Shown: positions 32,866 through 41,257, counted from the first letter of the stretch. The stretch is DNA of 64,000 nucleotides from Corynebacterium sp. HMSC036D02 (GCF_001836165.1 NZ_KV827648.1:151076-215075), one strand, 5' to 3'. The notes: generated by a model not told the origin, from the sequence alone. Translations and numbers: made by a program.

Positions 32866-33663
32866 CTAGACGTTCTCCTCGTTGTCGAAGCGCTTGCGCA
32901 AATCCCGCACGTACTGGCCCACCTCGGGGCCTTCGTACTCGCCGACGACCTCGGAGACCTCGCCTACCGAGCGAATCTGGCCGTGGTCGATCCACAGGGC
33001 GGTATCGCACAGCTGCGCCAAGAAGTCGTTGGAGTGGGAGGCAAAGACTAGGATGCCGGAGCGCTTCACCAGGTCCTGAAGACGGACGCGGGCCTTGGCC
33101 ATGAAGGCGGCGTCGACGGCGCCGATGCCTTCGTCGAGAAGCAGGATCTCCGGCTCAATGGAGGTCACCACGCCCAGTGCTAGGCGCACGCGCATACCGG
33201 TGGAATAGGTGCGCAGCGGCATGGAGAGGTAATCACCCAGCTCAGAGAATTCCGCGATCTCATCCATCTTGGCCTTCATCTGCTTGATGGTCTGGCCCAA
33301 GAAGAGGCCGCGGATGATGATGTTGTCATAGCCGGAGACCTCTGGGTCCATGCCCACGCCGAGGTCGAAGACCGGGGCCACACGCCCGCGGACGTCGGCA
33401 GCGCCGCGCGTGGGTTCGTAGATGCCGGAGAGCAGTCGCAGCAGAGTGGTTTTGCCTGCGCCGTTGTGGCCGACGAGGCCGACGCGGTCGCCCTCACGCA
33501 GGTGGAGGTTGATGTCTTTGAGCGCTTCCACCATGACCACGTTCTGGTCATTCTTGCCAATGGAGCCACCGGCCGTGGAGAGCATCGCCTTCTTGAGGGA
33601 GCGGGACTTGGCATCAAAGATGGGAAAGTCCACGCAAGCGTTATACGTATCAATGGAAACCAT
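32866..33663 (-). CDS. wzt: Galactan/polysaccharide ABC exporter, ATP-binding subunit
   Basis: This 265-residue ABC ATPase of the Wzt/RfbE type drives export of lipid-linked galactan across the membrane. The Walker A motif GHNGAGKTT is near residue 64, the signature YSTGMRVRLAL near 154 and the Walker B LLLDEGIGAVD near 178. A conserved H-loop SHSNDF follows. It lacks the long C-terminal polysaccharide-recognition domain of some Wzt proteins, like the mycobacterial Rv3781 type. An AAAGGA site precedes the ATG. It follows wzm by 12 nt as an operon. Confidence 0.93.
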   Translation of the reverse strand: MVSIDTYNACVDFPIFDAKSRSLKKAMLSTAGGSIGKNDQNVVMVEALKDINLHLREGDRVGLVGHNGAGKTTLLRLLSGIYEPTRGAADVRGRVAPVFDLGVGMDPEVSGYDNIIIRGLFLGQTIKQMKAKMDEIAEFSELGDYLSMPLRTYSTGMRVRLALGVVTSIEPEILLLDEGIGAVDAAFMAKARVRLQDLVKRSGILVFASHSNDFLAQLCDTALWIDHGQIRSVGEVSEVVGEYEGPEVGQYVRDLRKRFDNEENV

Positions 33664-33675
33664 GGACGATCCTTT

Positions 33676-34566
33676 CTAGACCCAGTAGGAGACGCGGAAG
33701 CGCCACTGGCGCATGGCCAGGCCGGCGATGAGCAGGCCGGCGACGGTGCAGCCGATGACGATGAGCCAGTGATAGCCGGCGACGGGCTCGCCGATCATGG
33801 GGGCGCGGATGATCTCCATGTAGTGGTAGAGCGGGTTGATCTCAGCGATGCGTGCGCGGCTGGCCACGGCACCTCCCTGATCCTTCAGGGTGTTGGTCAT
33901 CCACACGATCGGCGTGACGTAGAAGAGCAGCTGGGTTAGGGCCTCCAGCAGCGGGGCAACGTCACGGAAACGGGTGGCGATGATGCCGAAGAACATGGCT
34001 ACCCACACGCCGTTGACTAGGAAGAGTCCTAGCGCCGGGATGAACAGGAAGAACTCCCAGCCCAAGTGGCGCGGGAAAATAAGAATGAGCAACAGCCAGA
34101 TGATGAGGTTGTGACCCAAGAAGAGGGTCTGCCGCCAGACCAGGCGGTAGACGTGTACCGACAGTGGTGCGGGCAGCTGTTTGATCAGGCCCTCGTTGTC
34201 GATGAAGACCGTCGAGCCTTCCTTGATGGCACCCGAAATGAAGTTCCACATAATCAGGCCCACAGTCACGTGGGGCAGGAACTCTGCCACGGGGATCTGG
34301 AAGAGCATGGAGTACAGCAGGCCCAGGGCCGCGGCCATCACGCCGGTCGCGATGGTGATCCAGAAAGGCCCCAGCACCGAGCGGCGGTAGCGCTGCTTGA
34401 TGTCTTGGATGCCCAGCTTGAACCACAGCTCGCGCTGGCGAGCGCCTTGCAACAGATCGGCGAAGGCCGCCGACATGGTCATGGAACGCGAGGCCGGCTC
34501 CTCACCGGGTGCAGGCGCGGAGGTCATGCGGGCGACGTCGTCACGCAGGTTTTTCTTGTCTTGCAC
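33676..34566 (-). CDS. wzm: Galactan/polysaccharide ABC exporter, membrane subunit
   Basis: This 296-residue ABC-2 type permease with six predicted membrane helices forms, with Wzt, the exporter of lipid-linked galactan. The amphipathic N-terminal interface helix (LWFKLGIQDIKQRYRRSVLGPFW) is typical of Wzm/RfbD. Start choice is uncertain: GTG 34566 lies 7 nt after TAGGGT, fitting a leaderless mRNA, while ATG 34527 is a shorter option. wzt follows 12 nt downstream. It faces a divergent aminotransferase-like gene. Confidence 0.9.
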   Translation of the reverse strand: MQDKKNLRDDVARMTSAPAPGEEPASRSMTMSAAFADLLQGARQRELWFKLGIQDIKQRYRRSVLGPFWITIATGVMAAALGLLYSMLFQIPVAEFLPHVTVGLIMWNFISGAIKEGSTVFIDNEGLIKQLPAPLSVHVYRLVWRQTLFLGHNLIIWLLLILIFPRHLGWEFFLFIPALGLFLVNGVWVAMFFGIIATRFRDVAPLLEALTQLLFYVTPIVWMTNTLKDQGGAVASRARIAEINPLYHYMEIIRAPMIGEPVAGYHWLIVIGCTVAGLLIAGLAMRQWRFRVSYWV

Positions 34567-34723
34567 GTCCTTCACCCTAGCGCGCACGTCCGGCAAACAC
34601 CTACACACACGCCCTTAACCTGGGAAAACACGAGCGAGCTGGGAAAATCGAGGGTTAGGAAAGATTTACGTGGGGCGTATAGAGTAGGGAGCGTTCATCC
34701 GCATCGGGAGGAAGGGTTGAAGC

Positions 34724-35935
34724 ATGACGGAACAGTATGACGTCGCCAGCGTGCGAGGTCTTTACACTGGTCTGTCCGATGGTTGGACCTACCTGAACGC
34801 GCATGCCGCGCCGCAGATTGCGGAGCGCGTGGCCTCTGGCGTGGCCCGTTCTTTCCGCATGTCCGCCACGGTGAAACCGTTGGAGGATGCCGTGGGCGCG
34901 CACTCGGCGCATCACGACCCAGGAGAGCTCCACGCGGCGGATATGTATGCTTCTGCGCGCCGGGCGGTGGCCGATCTCACGGGAGCGACGGCGGAGCGCG
35001 TCATCCTGGGCCCGTCGCTGCCGGTGCTGTACCAGGCTTTGGGCGCTGCACTGCGCCCGCTACTGCGCCGCCAGTCCTCGGTGGTGCTCTCCCGTTTTGA
35101 TTCTCCGGAGTTTACGAGCGCGTTCGCACACCTCGGTACTGACATTCGGTGGGCGCAGCCGGACTTGGGCACGGGCGAGCTACCGGCCTTCCAGTACGCC
35201 GATCTGGTTGATGGATCGACGCGTTTCGTGGCCTTTTCTGCCGCCCACGAGTTGCTGGGTACGGTCACCTCGGCGTCGGAGATTATTGACTCGGTCCATG
35301 AGCGCTCGCGCGCCTGGGTGCTTGTCGACGTCTCCTCGGTCGCCCCTTACCGCCTCCTCGACTTTGATGCGATTGGGGCGGATATCCTCGGCGTGGATGT
35401 GGGCGCGCTGGGTGGCCCGCAGATGGCGGCGCTGGTCTTCCGCGATACCGCGATGTTCCGTCGCCTCGATGAGCTTGTCGTTGGCCCGGTCTCTGCGGGC
35501 TTGGCGGGTGGCGTTGGTCCCTTGGTGGATCATCTAGCAGAACTCGCCGGCGGGGAGCGCGGCTCGCGCCGCGTGCGCCTGACGCGTTCGATGCAAGCTC
35601 TCTCCGGTTATATGGAGGAACTCACCGGGGATCTCTACAGCTTGTTGGGTACGCTGCCGGCCGTCCACATCCTTGGCGTGACGGGTGAGGCGGCTGCCGA
35701 CGCCTCCGATGACCGCCTCCCACGCCTCACCTTTGCCGTGCGTGATGTGCCTGCGGACGTGATCCACCGCCGCCTCTTCGATAATGGTTTGGTGACTACC
35801 ATCGCCCCGCACACCCCGCTGCTCACGGAGATGGGCGTGGAAGAGGTTGGCGGTGCCGTTACGGTCTCGCTGAGCCCGTTCAGCACTTACCACGACGTCG
35901 AGCACCTCACTCGCGTGGTTGCGTCGTTGGCTTAG
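34724..35935 (+). CDS. Class V aminotransferase / cysteine-desulfurase-like protein lacking the PLP lysine
   Basis: This 403-residue protein has the fold-type I layout of NifS/SufS-like enzymes, with DVSSVAPYRLLDFDAIGADI supplying the PLP-ring Asp region. Where the Schiff-base Lys of S-x-H-K should be it reads GVDVGALGGPQMAAL (about residues 224-238). The whole protein contains one Lys only, Lys51, far from that site. It therefore cannot form the usual internal aldimine and may be a pseudoenzyme or binding protein. The mycobacterial counterpart Rv3778c lies in the same cell-wall neighbourhood. A GGGAGGAAGG site precedes ATG 34724. The stop overlaps that of the next gene. Confidence 0.8.
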   Translation: MTEQYDVASVRGLYTGLSDGWTYLNAHAAPQIAERVASGVARSFRMSATVKPLEDAVGAHSAHHDPGELHAADMYASARRAVADLTGATAERVILGPSLPVLYQALGAALRPLLRRQSSVVLSRFDSPEFTSAFAHLGTDIRWAQPDLGTGELPAFQYADLVDGSTRFVAFSAAHELLGTVTSASEIIDSVHERSRAWVLVDVSSVAPYRLLDFDAIGADILGVDVGALGGPQMAALVFRDTAMFRRLDELVVGPVSAGLAGGVGPLVDHLAELAGGERGSRRVRLTRSMQALSGYMEELTGDLYSLLGTLPAVHILGVTGEAAADASDDRLPRLTFAVRDVPADVIHRRLFDNGLVTTIAPHTPLLTEMGVEEVGGAVTVSLSPFSTYHDVEHLTRVVASLA

Positions 35936-36888
35936 ACCTCGAGGACAAGCTTGCCCGTGACCTTGCCGGAGTCGAGGGCTTGGTGGGCTTCGGCAGCGCG
36001 AGCAAGCGCAAATGTGCGGTGCAGATGGTGCTTGACGCTGCCGTCCTCCAGCCAAGGCCAGACGTTTTTAACGGTGTCCGCGACGATGGCGGCCTTGCCC
36101 TCCAGCGAGCGGGAGCGCAGCGTGGTGCCCTGCAGGGTCAGGCGCTTGTTGAGGAGGATGCCCATGTTGAGCTCCGCTTTTGTTCCGCCCTGCATGCCGA
36201 TAGTGACCATGTGGCCGCCCTTGGCTAGCGCGATGAGGTTCTTCTTGAGGTACTTTGCCCCCATGATGTCGAGGATGACATCGCACTGATTCTTCAGCTC
36301 TTCGGCGAAATCCTGTTCGTTGTAGTTGATGAGGATGTCCGCGCCGAGCTCCTTGCAGGTCTCGAGCTTTTCTGCTGAACCCGCCGTCACCGCGACGGTG
36401 GCGCCGAGTTGTTTCGCCACCTGGATGGCGAAGGTGCCGATGCCGCCCGCGCCGCCGTGAATGAGGATGGTCTGGCCCTTGTTGAGTTTCGCTTCCATGG
36501 CGATGTTGGACCACACGGTGCAGGCCACTTCGATGACGGAGGCGGCCTCGGCAAAGGAATAGCCGCTGGGGATGGGCAGCAGCTGGCCCTTGGGTACGGC
36601 CACGTACTCGGCGTAGCCGCCGCCGGCCAGCAGTGCGCCGACCTTGGAGCCAACCTCGACGTCGGTGTTACCGGCATCGACGACTTCACCTGCGACTTCG
36701 AGGCCGATAATCTCCGATGCGCCCGGCGGGGGCGGGTAGTGCCCGCGGGCCTGGAGCAGGTCGGCGCGGTTCACGCCGGCGGCTTTGACTTTAACGAGGA
36801 CTTCGCCGTCTTGGAGCTGTGGTTTATTGGTCTCCCCCAACTCCAGCGAGTGTGGGTCTTCCATATTGGTCTGAATGATGGCTTTCAT
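35932..36888 (-). CDS. Zinc-independent quinone oxidoreductase (MDR family)
   Basis: This 318-residue medium-chain dehydrogenase/reductase resembles QOR/PIG3-type NADPH:quinone reductases. The N-terminal GroES-like domain includes VKVKAAGVNRADLLQARG, and the Rossmann domain includes ILIHGGAGGIGTFAIQVAKQLG (about 143). No catalytic-zinc Cys/His set is seen, so it should transfer hydride to quinones or enones. The mycobacterial relative Rv3777 has the same neighbour, which supports synteny. TACGGT lies 8 nt before ATG 36888. Confidence 0.88.
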   Translation of the reverse strand: MKAIIQTNMEDPHSLELGETNKPQLQDGEVLVKVKAAGVNRADLLQARGHYPPPPGASEIIGLEVAGEVVDAGNTDVEVGSKVGALLAGGGYAEYVAVPKGQLLPIPSGYSFAEAASVIEVACTVWSNIAMEAKLNKGQTILIHGGAGGIGTFAIQVAKQLGATVAVTAGSAEKLETCKELGADILINYNEQDFAEELKNQCDVILDIMGAKYLKKNLIALAKGGHMVTIGMQGGTKAELNMGILLNKRLTLQGTTLRSRSLEGKAAIVADTVKNVWPWLEDGSVKHHLHRTFALARAAEAHQALDSGKVTGKLVLEV

Positions 36889-36903
36889 GCCACACCACCG
36901 TAC

Positions 36904-37800
36904 TTAAACCCAATCATCCTCGACGAGGAACGCATTGACCGCGATGGCTGCGGCGTTGGCCTCGCCCATCGCCACTGCCACCTGCGCTGGCGGGTTAACC
37001 ACGTTGCCCACGGCCCAGATGCGCGGGTGGCTGGTGGCACCGGCTGGGCCCACCTTGATGAGGCTTCCGCCCATCGCAGCCGGCGGGCTGTGGCGCTCGA
37101 GGTCGAGGTCAGCGAGGAACTCATCGTGCGGGTGGGGGACAGGCATGTAGAACAGGGCATCGACGGCATGGGGTGTGCTCCCAACCAGGACCTTTCCATC
37201 TTGGAAGGAGGTGACGGGGCCGTCGACAAGCGCAAGGCCCCGCCGAGTCAGGTCCGCGCGCTGCTCCTCGGTGAGCTCCATGCCGTTGGTGAAGAAGGTG
37301 ATGTCCTTGGACCACTGGCGCAGGAGTGCCGCATGGTGCAGGGAGAACTCGCCGATGCAGAGAACGCCGAGCTTCTTGTCCGCCACCTCGAACCCGTGGC
37401 AGTAAGGGCAGTGGAGGACTATATCTCCCCAGTTTTCTTCGAGGCCCGGGATGTTTGGATGTACGTCGTCCACGCCGCTGGCGACGATAATGGAGCGGGC
37501 CGCGACGGTTTCGCCATTGCTCAACGTGGCGGTGAGCGTGCGGTCATTATCGGTGACGGAATCCACGGTGGCGTTTAGGATCTGCACGCCGTAGCTGCGC
37601 AGCTGCTCTTTGCCGCGCTCCTGGAACTCAAGGGGTGGCGTGCCCTCGAGGGCGATGACACCGTGGATTTCGTGGGCGAAGCGGTTGCGGGGAATGGCGG
37701 AATCAACAACGAGGACATTGCGGCGCGCGCGGACCATGACCAGTGCTGCCTGAAGGCCGGCCGCGCCACCGCCGATGATGAGGGTATCGACTGTCTGCAT
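36904..37800 (-). CDS. Thioredoxin-reductase-like FAD/NAD(P) oxidoreductase
   Basis: This 298-residue flavoprotein has an FAD Rossmann motif IIGGGAAGLQAAL at residue 8 and a redox-type CPYCHG at about residue 130. The C-terminal FAD motif IWAVGNV completes the layout of bacterial thioredoxin-reductase-like enzymes such as those that reduce small disulfides. The NADPH-loop (LCIGEFSLHHAA) is atypical (no clear GxGxxA), so the electron donor is uncertain. Start 37800 matches the usual family N-terminus. The gene lies 15 nt before the quinone oxidoreductase gene on the same strand. Confidence 0.82.
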   Translation of the reverse strand: MQTVDTLIIGGGAAGLQAALVMVRARRNVLVVDSAIPRNRFAHEIHGVIALEGTPPLEFQERGKEQLRSYGVQILNATVDSVTDNDRTLTATLSNGETVAARSIIVASGVDDVHPNIPGLEENWGDIVLHCPYCHGFEVADKKLGVLCIGEFSLHHAALLRQWSKDITFFTNGMELTEEQRADLTRRGLALVDGPVTSFQDGKVLVGSTPHAVDALFYMPVPHPHDEFLADLDLERHSPPAAMGGSLIKVGPAGATSHPRIWAVGNVVNPPAQVAVAMGEANAAAIAVNAFLVEDDWV

Positions 37801-37953
37801 GGACCCGAGTAAACCAGAGCAAGGTGCGTGCGGCAATGGTTTTCAGTAGGTTGTGGCAGGCGCTTTGTACAACGTGATGAGGCGAATTCTTCTCCCGTGG
37901 CGGAGTCTAGTACTCTGAACGTGTTGCGCGCGGTGCATGCTGACGCGTGACGA

Positions 37954-38041
37954 GGAGGCGTGGCAGAGCGGCCGAATGCACTGGTCTTGAAAACCAGCGT
38001 GGGGAAACTCACCGCGGGTTCAAATCCCGCCGCCTCCGCCA
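37954..38041 (+). tRNA. tRNA-Ser (anticodon TGA)
   Basis: A complete type II tRNA has acceptor stem GGAGGCG/CGCCTCC and anticodon arm CTGGT-CTTGAAA-ACCAG with TGA at 37988-37990. A long variable arm and a T arm with GGTTCAAATCC follow, with an encoded CCA end. Accessory-looking genes follow it directly. Confidence 0.95.
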
Positions 38042-38086
38042 ATATATTGCGTATCTTCAGCAGTGGCGCTGGGCTATTCTAGTTCC

Positions 38087-38527
38087 ATGGCCAATCGGCA
38101 AATATTCCTTCGCCCAGAGCACAGCCACCCAAGTTCGTTGTGGCCGTCTGAAGAACTCATAGTTTCTGGGGCTAACAGAGTCGGATTTTATCTTCCTGAA
38201 GACTTAGGAATTGAGTCCGATCTGGGACGCGAAATCCTTGAGTGGACGGAGGAGTTTCAGCAGAATTTCCTCGAGAAACCCGATAGCTTTCGCCAGCGTC
38301 CGCGTTGGAAGGGGCAATTCGATAGATTTCGATGGTACGACGCGGGATGGCGTATTACTCACCAATTGAGGGAGCTTTTTCCATCGGTACAGATTGTTCC
38401 CCAGTTCGCTCAATTCGTTTTCTCCGTTAATGAGCGAAGAGAAAATGCAGGGAAGAAGCCCTTATGCCTCCCCGGAGAACAACTCACAGGGTTTGTATCC
38501 ATTAGGGATGTGAGGAATGACGATTAA
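38087..38527 (+). CDS. Hypothetical protein next to tRNA-Ser
   Basis: This 146-residue soluble protein is rich in aromatic and charged residues (RFRWYDAGWRITHQLRELFP in the middle). I recognise no family. Its AT content is higher than in most flanking genes, suggesting later acquisition. TATTCT lies 6 nt before ATG 38087, so a leaderless message is likely. It sits 45 bp after a tRNA gene, a common site for integrated DNA, but I saw no integrase or duplicated tRNA end. Confidence 0.6.
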   Translation: MANRQIFLRPEHSHPSSLWPSEELIVSGANRVGFYLPEDLGIESDLGREILEWTEEFQQNFLEKPDSFRQRPRWKGQFDRFRWYDAGWRITHQLRELFPSVQIVPQFAQFVFSVNERRENAGKKPLCLPGEQLTGFVSIRDVRNDD

Positions 38528-38549
38528 GGGAAGTTATCGCTCTACGGCG

Positions 38550-38828
38550 TCAGGCATTGTCTCCGTTGTTCATCGCTGCAGTCACCCAGCTCAGAACGCA
38601 TCCCACTAGTAGGAACCCGCTAATTTGCAGGTGGGTGGCCCAGTTTCCGCCGCCGCCAGGCAAGGCGAGAAAAACTGAAAATGCAACTGCGGCAAGGCAG
38701 TGGAGGGTCAACCGGCTATGTGCGCCTAGACGTCGTTGTGGCCAGGCTTTCCCGATGGCCCAGCTCACTGCTGTGAGAATGGCGTAAAAGGTGATTCCCG
38801 CTAAGGCTCCTGGAACAAGGTAGAGCAT
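38550..38828 (-). CDS. Small membrane protein, unknown function
   Basis: This 92-residue protein has three predicted membrane helices (about residues 3-26, 42-58 and 66-86) with basic residues in the first loop (KAWPQRRLGAHSR). No family is recognised. It faces away from the YefM/YoeB module and may be part of the same accessory block after tRNA-Ser. An ATCTCC on the plus strand (GGAGAT on the coding strand) lies just upstream of the ATG as a ribosome binding site. Confidence 0.55.
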   Translation of the reverse strand: MLYLVPGALAGITFYAILTAVSWAIGKAWPQRRLGAHSRLTLHCLAAVAFSVFLALPGGGGNWATHLQISGFLLVGCVLSWVTAAMNNGDNA

Positions 38829-38891
38829 AGATTCATCTCCTTTGGATGAGGAAATGATTGTAGCGACGAAGATAGCACCTTACAAGTGTTC

Positions 38892-38912
38892 TGGTACCGT
38901 ATTATTGTACCA
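38892..38912 (+). promoter_or_regulatory. YefM/YoeB operator
   Basis: The inverted repeat TGGTAC-N9-GTACCA lies 18 bp before the antitoxin ATG and overlaps a TATTAT-like -10 box in its spacer. YefM-type antitoxins bind TGTACA-like palindromes to repress their own operon, so this is a good candidate. Confidence 0.65.
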
Positions 38913-38929
38913 CAACGTGGAGGTTGGAC

Positions 38930-39181
38930 ATGTCGATTAGTGCTTCGGAAGCTCGCCGTACTCTTTTCCCCCTGATCGAGAAGGTAAATCAGGATAGGGA
39001 TGCCGTAGAGATCGTGTCCCGCAATGGGAACGCTGTCTTGATGTCAGCGGACGACTATTCGGCGTGGGTGGAGACTGCTTACCTTTTCCGATCTCCAGCT
39101 AATGCCCGCCGGCTATTGGAGTCTTACGAGCAAGCGCTTAATGGAAAAGCGGAAGAACACGACATCAATCTGGATGCGTAA
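38930..39181 (+). CDS. yefM: Antitoxin of the YefM/Phd family
   Basis: This 83-residue antitoxin starts MSISASEARRTLFPLIEKV, the classic Phd/YefM DNA-binding fold. VEIVSRNGNAVLMSADDY follows as the conserved core. The C-terminal segment (LLESYEQALNGKAEEHDINL) should wrap the toxin. A GTGGAGG site precedes ATG 38930. The stop abuts the toxin ATG, giving a two-gene operon with an upstream palindrome for autoregulation. Confidence 0.92.
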   Translation: MSISASEARRTLFPLIEKVNQDRDAVEIVSRNGNAVLMSADDYSAWVETAYLFRSPANARRLLESYEQALNGKAEEHDINLDA

Positions 39182-39436
39182 ATGCTTTTGTCATGGACCC
39201 CGCACGCGTGGGATGACTACCTGTACTGGCAGCGCAAGGATCGGAAAGTCCTCAAGCGAGTCAACCAACTCTTGAAGGACATGATGCGGGACCCTTTTGA
39301 AGGAATCGGAAAACCGGAACCGTTAAAGTACGGAATCCCGAATGCGTGGTCGCGGCGAATCACGGACGAGCACAGGATTGTCTATCTAGTCGAAGACGGC
39401 GAGCTTAGGATCTTGCAGGCTCGCTATCACTACTGA
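39182..39436 (+). CDS. yoeB: mRNA interferase toxin YoeB
   Basis: This 84-residue RelE-superfamily ribosome-dependent endoribonuclease cuts mRNA at the ribosomal A site when free of antitoxin. YoeB hallmarks are present: a C-terminal RYHY, WSRRITDEHRIVY around residue 60 and GIGKPEPLKYG. The catalytic Glu, Arg, His and Tyr are therefore in place and the toxin looks active. It starts directly after the yefM stop. Its last 32 bp overlap the 3' end of the opposite-strand sirtuin gene. Confidence 0.93.
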   Translation: MLLSWTPHAWDDYLYWQRKDRKVLKRVNQLLKDMMRDPFEGIGKPEPLKYGIPNAWSRRITDEHRIVYLVEDGELRILQARYHY

Positions 39437-40172
39437 TCCGCCCCGCCAGGATGCGAGGCAGCGACTCTGCTGCGGTGGCGGTGACCACCACGCTGGCAAG
39501 CGGCGAGAGGTCGGTGGGCTGCGGGGTGACTTCCACGATGGGGATGCCGCGTGCGTGGGCAATCTGTGGCAGGCCGGCGGCGGGGTAGACCACGCCGGAG
39601 GTGCCCACGATGAGCAGTGCGTCCGCGGTGGACATGCGGCGCTCGGCCTCAGCCCATTCGTCGTCGGGCAGGGCTTCGCCGAACCACACCACGCCCGGGC
39701 GCACGAGCCCGCCGCACACGGGGCATTCGGGTGGGGTGATGCTCTCGACCGGTTCGTTCGGCAGCGCAATGTCCTCGTCATACGGCGTATCGCAGTCGGT
39801 GCAGCGGAAGGCGAACAAGGAGCCGTGTAGGTGAACCACGTCCTGGCTTCCGGCGCGCTCGTGCAGGTTATCGATGTTTTGCGTGGTCACCGTCATGCCG
39901 CGTGCGGCAGCAATCGCGCGGTGCCCGGCGTTGGGCTCGGCCCGCTGCGCCAGCTGTGCGCGCCACAGGTACCAGGCGAACATGGGCTTAGGCTCGGTTC
40001 GCCATGCGCTTATCGACGCCATCGCCACCGGATCCACATTCTCCCAGATGCCCGTCTGCGCATCGCGGTACGTGGCGATGCCGCTGTCCGCGCTCATGCC
40101 CGCGCCGGTGAAAACCTCGACGTGGGTGGCATCAGAAAGAATCGAGTGTGCGCGCTCAAACAGCTGCTCCAT
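39405..40172 (-). CDS. cobB: NAD-dependent protein deacylase (Sir2/CobB type)
   Basis: This 255-residue sirtuin removes acyl groups from lysines using NAD. FTGAGMSADSGIATYRD starts the NAD site, TQNIDNLHERAG carries catalytic Asn/Asp and the following HLHGS holds the catalytic His. Two Cys pairs (CTDC, CPVC) bind zinc. FAWYLWRAQ supplies the Tyr-x-x-Arg pair that marks class III sirtuins with desuccinylase/demalonylase activity. ATG 40172 is 6 nt after TACTCT on the minus strand, inside the preceding gene's last codons. The end overlaps yoeB by 32 nt. Confidence 0.9.
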   Translation of the reverse strand: MEQLFERAHSILSDATHVEVFTGAGMSADSGIATYRDAQTGIWENVDPVAMASISAWRTEPKPMFAWYLWRAQLAQRAEPNAGHRAIAAARGMTVTTQNIDNLHERAGSQDVVHLHGSLFAFRCTDCDTPYDEDIALPNEPVESITPPECPVCGGLVRPGVVWFGEALPDDEWAEAERRMSTADALLIVGTSGVVYPAAGLPQIAHARGIPIVEVTPQPTDLSPLASVVVTATAAESLPRILAGRISSDSEPARS

Positions 40173-40176
40173 GCAT

Positions 40177-40908
40177 CTAGAGTACGGCGATGAGCACGCA
40201 GAATGCCATGGATGCGCTAAGGGCGATGCCCATGCGCCACAGGTAGCGCCGGCCCGGTTCGTGCGCGGTGTTGATCTGCAGCTTCGAAGGGTTCATGGAA
40301 AAGACCGCCATGCACATGGGGTCTATGGGCTCGTTGTAGATGCCTATGCTGCCGGCAAAACGAAGTGCTTCGTTGCGAACCTGTTCATCATCGTCGGTTG
40401 GTATGGCTTTCACAGCCTTCGCAGATGTCAGCGTCAATCTGACGCCCTGAATCATGATGAACACGGTGAAGGCTATCCACGCGGCCACGAGGAGAAAGCC
40501 CGAGAAGGGGATGTCCGGAATGACGGTGCACACCGCGGTGAGGCACAGGCAGACCGTCATAGTGAGGACTGTTTGGGCAATGAACATGGTGGTCTTTCCA
40601 GTGAGCAGCTCCGCGCGCTGGGCGGTGGCCTCGGAGAACGGAAGAGCTGACTCTGCTGGAACCTGCGCTGTCTTTCGAGCCAGCGAGAGCGGCGGCACGC
40701 ACAACGGAAGCGCGATGGCGAACACAACGCCGATCCACACGAGGACCGTTGCGTTGAGGAATGACTTTGGCTCGAAGCGGTCCGGGTTGCCCGAACCATC
40801 GAAGTGGACCGGGATGGGATCGGGCACCGAGCCCCAGCGCAGCAGCATGTACGCCAGCGTGAGAGCACACACCACAGCGGTAGCGACGTAATACTGGCGG
40901 CTTCTCAT
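40177..40908 (-). CDS. DUF1648 domain membrane protein
   Basis: This 243-residue protein has about five membrane helices. The first 60 residues match the DUF1648 motif (VPDPIPVHFDGSGNPDRF), found in SdpI-like immunity and sporulation-delay proteins and in many uncharacterised membrane proteins. No enzymatic function can be assigned. TAAACT lies 7 nt before ATG 40908. It ends only 4 bp before the sirtuin start, whose promoter lies inside this gene. Confidence 0.75.
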   Translation of the reverse strand: MRSRQYYVATAVVCALTLAYMLLRWGSVPDPIPVHFDGSGNPDRFEPKSFLNATVLVWIGVVFAIALPLCVPPLSLARKTAQVPAESALPFSEATAQRAELLTGKTTMFIAQTVLTMTVCLCLTAVCTVIPDIPFSGFLLVAAWIAFTVFIMIQGVRLTLTSAKAVKAIPTDDDEQVRNEALRFAGSIGIYNEPIDPMCMAVFSMNPSKLQINTAHEPGRRYLWRMGIALSASMAFCVLIAVL

Positions 40909-40963
40909 GCCAGTGAGTTTACAAGGCGACCGGCCGAGGACCTCTGCGAAAGGCGTCTGGCAA

Positions 40964-41074
40964 ATGGCATCTGTCAAAAGGCATCTCTGGGATCAAAAAC
41001 GCCATTTGCGCGGGGGTAAAAGGCGTTTTGTCTCTGAAAACGCCTTCTGGTTGATGCCTTTTACAAGATGCCAT
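40964..41074. repeat. 111-bp element with 22-bp terminal inverted repeats and competing inner hairpins
   Basis: The ends 40964-40985 and 41053-41074 are inverted repeats matching at 19 of 22 positions. Inside, AAGGCGTTTT (41020-41029) can pair perfectly with AAAACGCCTT (41037-41046). GGCGTTTT of the same arm can instead pair with AAAACGCC (40996-41003). CAAATGGC at 40961-40968 also matches GCCATTTG at 41001-41008. No gene is encoded. It resembles a MITE-like remnant or a structured RNA. Confidence 0.55.
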
Positions 41075-41105
41075 GTGAGCAGAGGAGACTGAGCAAGAGT
41101 GCGAG

Positions 41106-41180
41106 CTATGTGTCGTTGTGCTCTTGCCAGGTGTCGATGCCGCCGCGCAGCGAGCAGACGCTGCTGAAGCCGTGGGCGCG
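41106..41180 (-). pseudogene. Duplicated 3' end of moeB (rhodanese tail), degenerate
   Basis: 41117-41180 matches 41800-41863, the rhodanese end of the intact moeB-like gene, at 60 of 64 positions without gaps. The translated remnant reads AHGFSSVCSLRGGIDTWQEH and then stops at 41106-41108. No start or upstream domain is present, so it is a fragment. It lies 683 bp downstream of the matching bases, with a DUF4288-like gene between. Confidence 0.8.
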
Positions 41181-41257
41181 GAATGGATCTTCATTGGAGA
41201 TGAGCTTAAAGGGCGACCGGCTCATTCTTTCCACGCTACGTGGTCTGGGTGAGCAGG

